From NCBI GenBank assembly GCA_958296005.1, contig CATQHQ010000001.1, positions 1,008,134 to 1,072,133 on the forward strand: a stretch of DNA of 64,000 nucleotides. Direction: 5' to 3'. Numbering within the stretch: position 1 is the first letter of the stretch; each line of letters begins with the position of its first letter. Position numbers and translations under genes: made by a program. Under the pieces are notes generated by a model, which worked only from the letters and a program-made list of their open reading frames with translations, had not been told where the DNA came from and made no database searches. Origin of the DNA: Longimicrobiales bacterium (GTDB lineage: Bacteria > Gemmatimonadota > Gemmatimonadetes > Longimicrobiales > Gaopeijiaceae). This document shows positions 61,968 to 64,000 of the stretch, one piece after another.

Positions 61968-63986
61968 TCACGATTCCGACGGCGCATAATCCTCAATGGC
62001 ACCAATCACACCTTCCAAGTAAGTCGTATGCTGGCGCTGTTTCGTGTAGTCTGCGTACGCCTCGTATGCGTCATTAAGGAGCTTGTCGTAAAACACGATT
62101 CGTGCATTGTAAATGCGCCGCAGGAGATCAATTGAACGCCCTTTTCCTCCTACGTTAGACCATTCGGGTGGTTCCTTTCCCAGCAACACCACAAATTCAA
62201 CTGGTTCATGCACTCGTTCCTGAGCAGCAAGAAGCTTCGACATAGCTGCCTTGTACTTCTCCAACTGATTGACCAGTTGTGCCGTAACGACAATCCTCTC
62301 CGGTCGCTTGAGCTCTATAATGACGTGCTGACCAGCGGTCTTGCGGTACCTTATGTCAAGTCGTGCGAACCTCTCTTCCTTGGTCAACTTAGCATCTACG
62401 TCCTCGAATAGCTTCGACACACGGCGCTCCATGAATTCGGTGCCCTCAACCCGTTCCCAGGATGGGTCTAGCAACCAAAGATGATCAAACAAGTATTCCT
62501 GAACTACACGCTCGAGGGCGTTCTTGTCCACTTTCCGTCGCATCGTGTCAATAATCTCCAGTCGCTGTCTCGCGATCTGGCCGTACAAGCTATTCTCGAC
62601 GACATCAAGATTTCTGAACACTGCCAAAGTTGCCTCAAGATCCCCATCCGACACTAGCTCGAGCCGTCTTAGGTCCTCGTTAGCTCTATAGAACTCAAAA
62701 GCCAAGACGGCGTGCTTGATCAGATTTTTTTGCTCGTCCACGTCTTCTATCCGAATCTGGTTTAGGCGTCCGAGCCAATGGCGGGCCTTTCTCTTGGGCT
62801 GTGGCGGCAACTTTTCCAACCACCTCTTCACCTCCGGTATGTTCACAGCCTTTTCCAGGCCTTCACGAGATCGCAATTCCCTCCAACGTGCCTGGATATG
62901 CTTCAGCTCCTTCTCGACGAGTTGATGCAGCTGTCGGTACCTGGGGTCGTCCTCCACAATGCGCTGACGACTACTTGTGGCGGCGTCTTCATCTTGCCGA
63001 GTCTTCGGGCCGTCATATTGGTCAAGATCGTCAACGCGAAGTTCGCCGATCAGGTAGCTGGCGTAAACACCCCGTTCCGGGAAATCCGTAAGCATGTCCT
63101 CCTGCGCCAGCTTGCCGCGTACAAAGATGGCGATGCGATTCAGGTTGTCGCCAGGGCGGTCGTCGGCACCGTCCTGGTCCTCCAGATCTCTTACCTTCCT
63201 GACCGTGGCCAACCAACCGGTAACCTTCAGTTCGTCATGAGCGATATTCCTCGTCCGGCACTCGTGGTTCTCGATGTTCTTGCATTGAGCTCGAACATCC
63301 TCTTGGTCGCCATATGTCCACATGTACCGAATCTTGTCGTAGTAGTCTCGGTCGGCTGGCATGATCTCGTCGTCGTCGACGAAGACTCGGAACCCCTGCT
63401 TGGCACCGATAATCGAAAAGCGGCGAGCTACTCGTTTCTTGAGTCCGGCACTCGTGCGAATGGACTGGCGGCGCCGAAGTTTGCGAAGAGTGAGTCGGGT
63501 ACCGACAAGAAAGTCGGTGTTGTCGACAGGCAAGTGCTCCGCATGATAAGTTCCAGATCCTGCCCGCTGGATTTCCTTGCGTATCTTGGCTGCGTCCAAT
63601 CGAAAAGCACTCGCGGTTCCTCCCTTGATGGTTTCAACATCCACGACGTCTGCAACTGAGAACAACGACAGCTTCCCGATTCCTTTCCGGCCCATGGGAC
63701 GTCTGTCCTTCTTCGTCATGCCCGGTTGCTTGTCGCGTCTCCGGTAGCCAACGTTCAGGAAGCGATCAACGATGTCGTCTGGAGTCATTCCGATGCCGTC
63801 GTCTTGGATCACGATGGTGCCGGCGTCTTTATTCCAATTAACTCGAACTTCCGACGCGTCGGCATCCCAAGCGTTGGCCACGGTTTCCGAGAGAACGGCC
63901 GGGACGTTGCTGTAGAGGTTGATGCCCAAGTGTTCCAGCACATTCAGGCTGATTGTTAGGGGGAAGTCGCGCTGGGCACCACTCAT
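61968..63986 (-). CDS. GHKL-ATPase with C-terminal PD-(D/E)XK-like domain, probable defence protein
   Basis: 672 residues. The N-terminal ATPase has the Bergerat motifs: SETVANAWDADA (N-box), IVIQDDGIGM (G1) and GRKGIGKLSLFSVADVV (G2), as in MORC/Hsp90-like proteins. The middle is a transducer-like and helical region. The C-terminal ~180 residues contain FARLDIRYR followed by VIIELKRPERIV, the Asp and Glu-x-Lys of a PD-(D/E)XK nuclease such as DUF4263/Shedu-type domains. ATPase-plus-nuclease proteins of this layout are common in phage defence. The gene is visibly AT-richer than its neighbours, suggesting recent transfer. The ATG at 63986 lies 14 bp from the window end, so partners upstream may be missing. 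Confidence 0.75.
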   Translation of the reverse strand: MSGAQRDFPLTISLNVLEHLGINLYSNVPAVLSETVANAWDADASEVRVNWNKDAGTIVIQDDGIGMTPDDIVDRFLNVGYRRRDKQPGMTKKDRRPMGRKGIGKLSLFSVADVVDVETIKGGTASAFRLDAAKIRKEIQRAGSGTYHAEHLPVDNTDFLVGTRLTLRKLRRRQSIRTSAGLKKRVARRFSIIGAKQGFRVFVDDDEIMPADRDYYDKIRYMWTYGDQEDVRAQCKNIENHECRTRNIAHDELKVTGWLATVRKVRDLEDQDGADDRPGDNLNRIAIFVRGKLAQEDMLTDFPERGVYASYLIGELRVDDLDQYDGPKTRQDEDAATSSRQRIVEDDPRYRQLHQLVEKELKHIQARWRELRSREGLEKAVNIPEVKRWLEKLPPQPKRKARHWLGRLNQIRIEDVDEQKNLIKHAVLAFEFYRANEDLRRLELVSDGDLEATLAVFRNLDVVENSLYGQIARQRLEIIDTMRRKVDKNALERVVQEYLFDHLWLLDPSWERVEGTEFMERRVSKLFEDVDAKLTKEERFARLDIRYRKTAGQHVIIELKRPERIVVTAQLVNQLEKYKAAMSKLLAAQERVHEPVEFVVLLGKEPPEWSNVGGKGRSIDLLRRIYNARIVFYDKLLNDAYEAYADYTKQRQHTTYLEGVIGAIEDYAPSES

Positions 63987-64000
63987 GTCGTATGCTTCTC

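Overview
The window is a high-GC (roughly two-thirds G+C by eye), Gram-negative-type bacterial chromosome segment. Several gene families point to Gemmatimonadota or a close relative: two DUF5916-type outer-membrane proteins, 6-bladed beta-propeller lipoproteins in tandem, a membrane-anchored TolB/FlgO-like TPR protein, and a RicT-like PSP1 protein. The phylum call is inference from gene content. I saw no rRNA, tRNA or CRISPR array.

Layout. 1-16.8 kb is core genome: a truncated secreted protein, PEP carboxykinase (pckA), malic enzyme (maeB), a BamA/TamA-like outer-membrane protein, a principal-type sigma factor with a clear promoter and operator-like inverted repeat, ssb, polA, a cold-shock protein, and a beta-galactosidase/sodium-sugar symporter pair. 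16.9-37.4 kb is a defence island (below). 37.4-46.1 kb holds two DUF5916 proteins around a tandem pair of propeller lipoproteins and a DASS (SLC13) carboxylate transporter. 46.1-57.8 kb is housekeeping: small membrane proteins, an unusual Clp_N/beta-propeller protein, ricT, accA, an M1 aminopeptidase with a Tat-exported epimerase, an ABC transporter, a TolB-like TPR protein and a PPOX-family flavoprotein. 57.8-61.9 kb is a hexose cluster (galactokinase, sodium/sugar symporter, nucleotidyltransferase). The right edge carries an AT-richer GHKL-ATPase/nuclease that looks like another defence gene.

The defence island is the centre of interest. On the minus strand, from 32.8 down to 17 kb, lies a tightly coupled BREX type 3-like operon: brxF, brxC, a small ORF, pglX, reverse transcriptase, nitrilase-like protein, pglZ, brxA, then an AlbA_2/GHKL-ATPase. 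Most junctions from brxC to brxA are stop/start overlaps of the ATGA, GTGA or TTGA kind. The canonical type 3 order has the helicase brxHII between pglX and pglZ. Here that slot holds a UG/DRT-like reverse transcriptase (motifs A, B and an FADD box) plus a separate nitrilase-fold protein with an intact Glu-Lys-Cys triad, and no helicase is visible anywhere in the window. In DRT type 1 (UG1) a reverse transcriptase and a nitrilase domain form one protein. This locus looks like a BREX-DRT hybrid that I do not know to be described. The cassette is visibly AT-richer than the rest of the operon, and the small ORF before pglX contains two near-identical perfect palindromes.

Beyond BREX the island continues with a hicBA toxin-antitoxin pair and several decaying defence genes: an AlbA_2-type ATPase lacking its N-terminal domain, an McrA-like HNH protein whose first catalytic histidine is replaced, and an OLD-like ATPase broken by an internal deletion/frameshift. 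This suggests a turnover hotspot between the sugar-uptake genes and the first DUF5916 gene.
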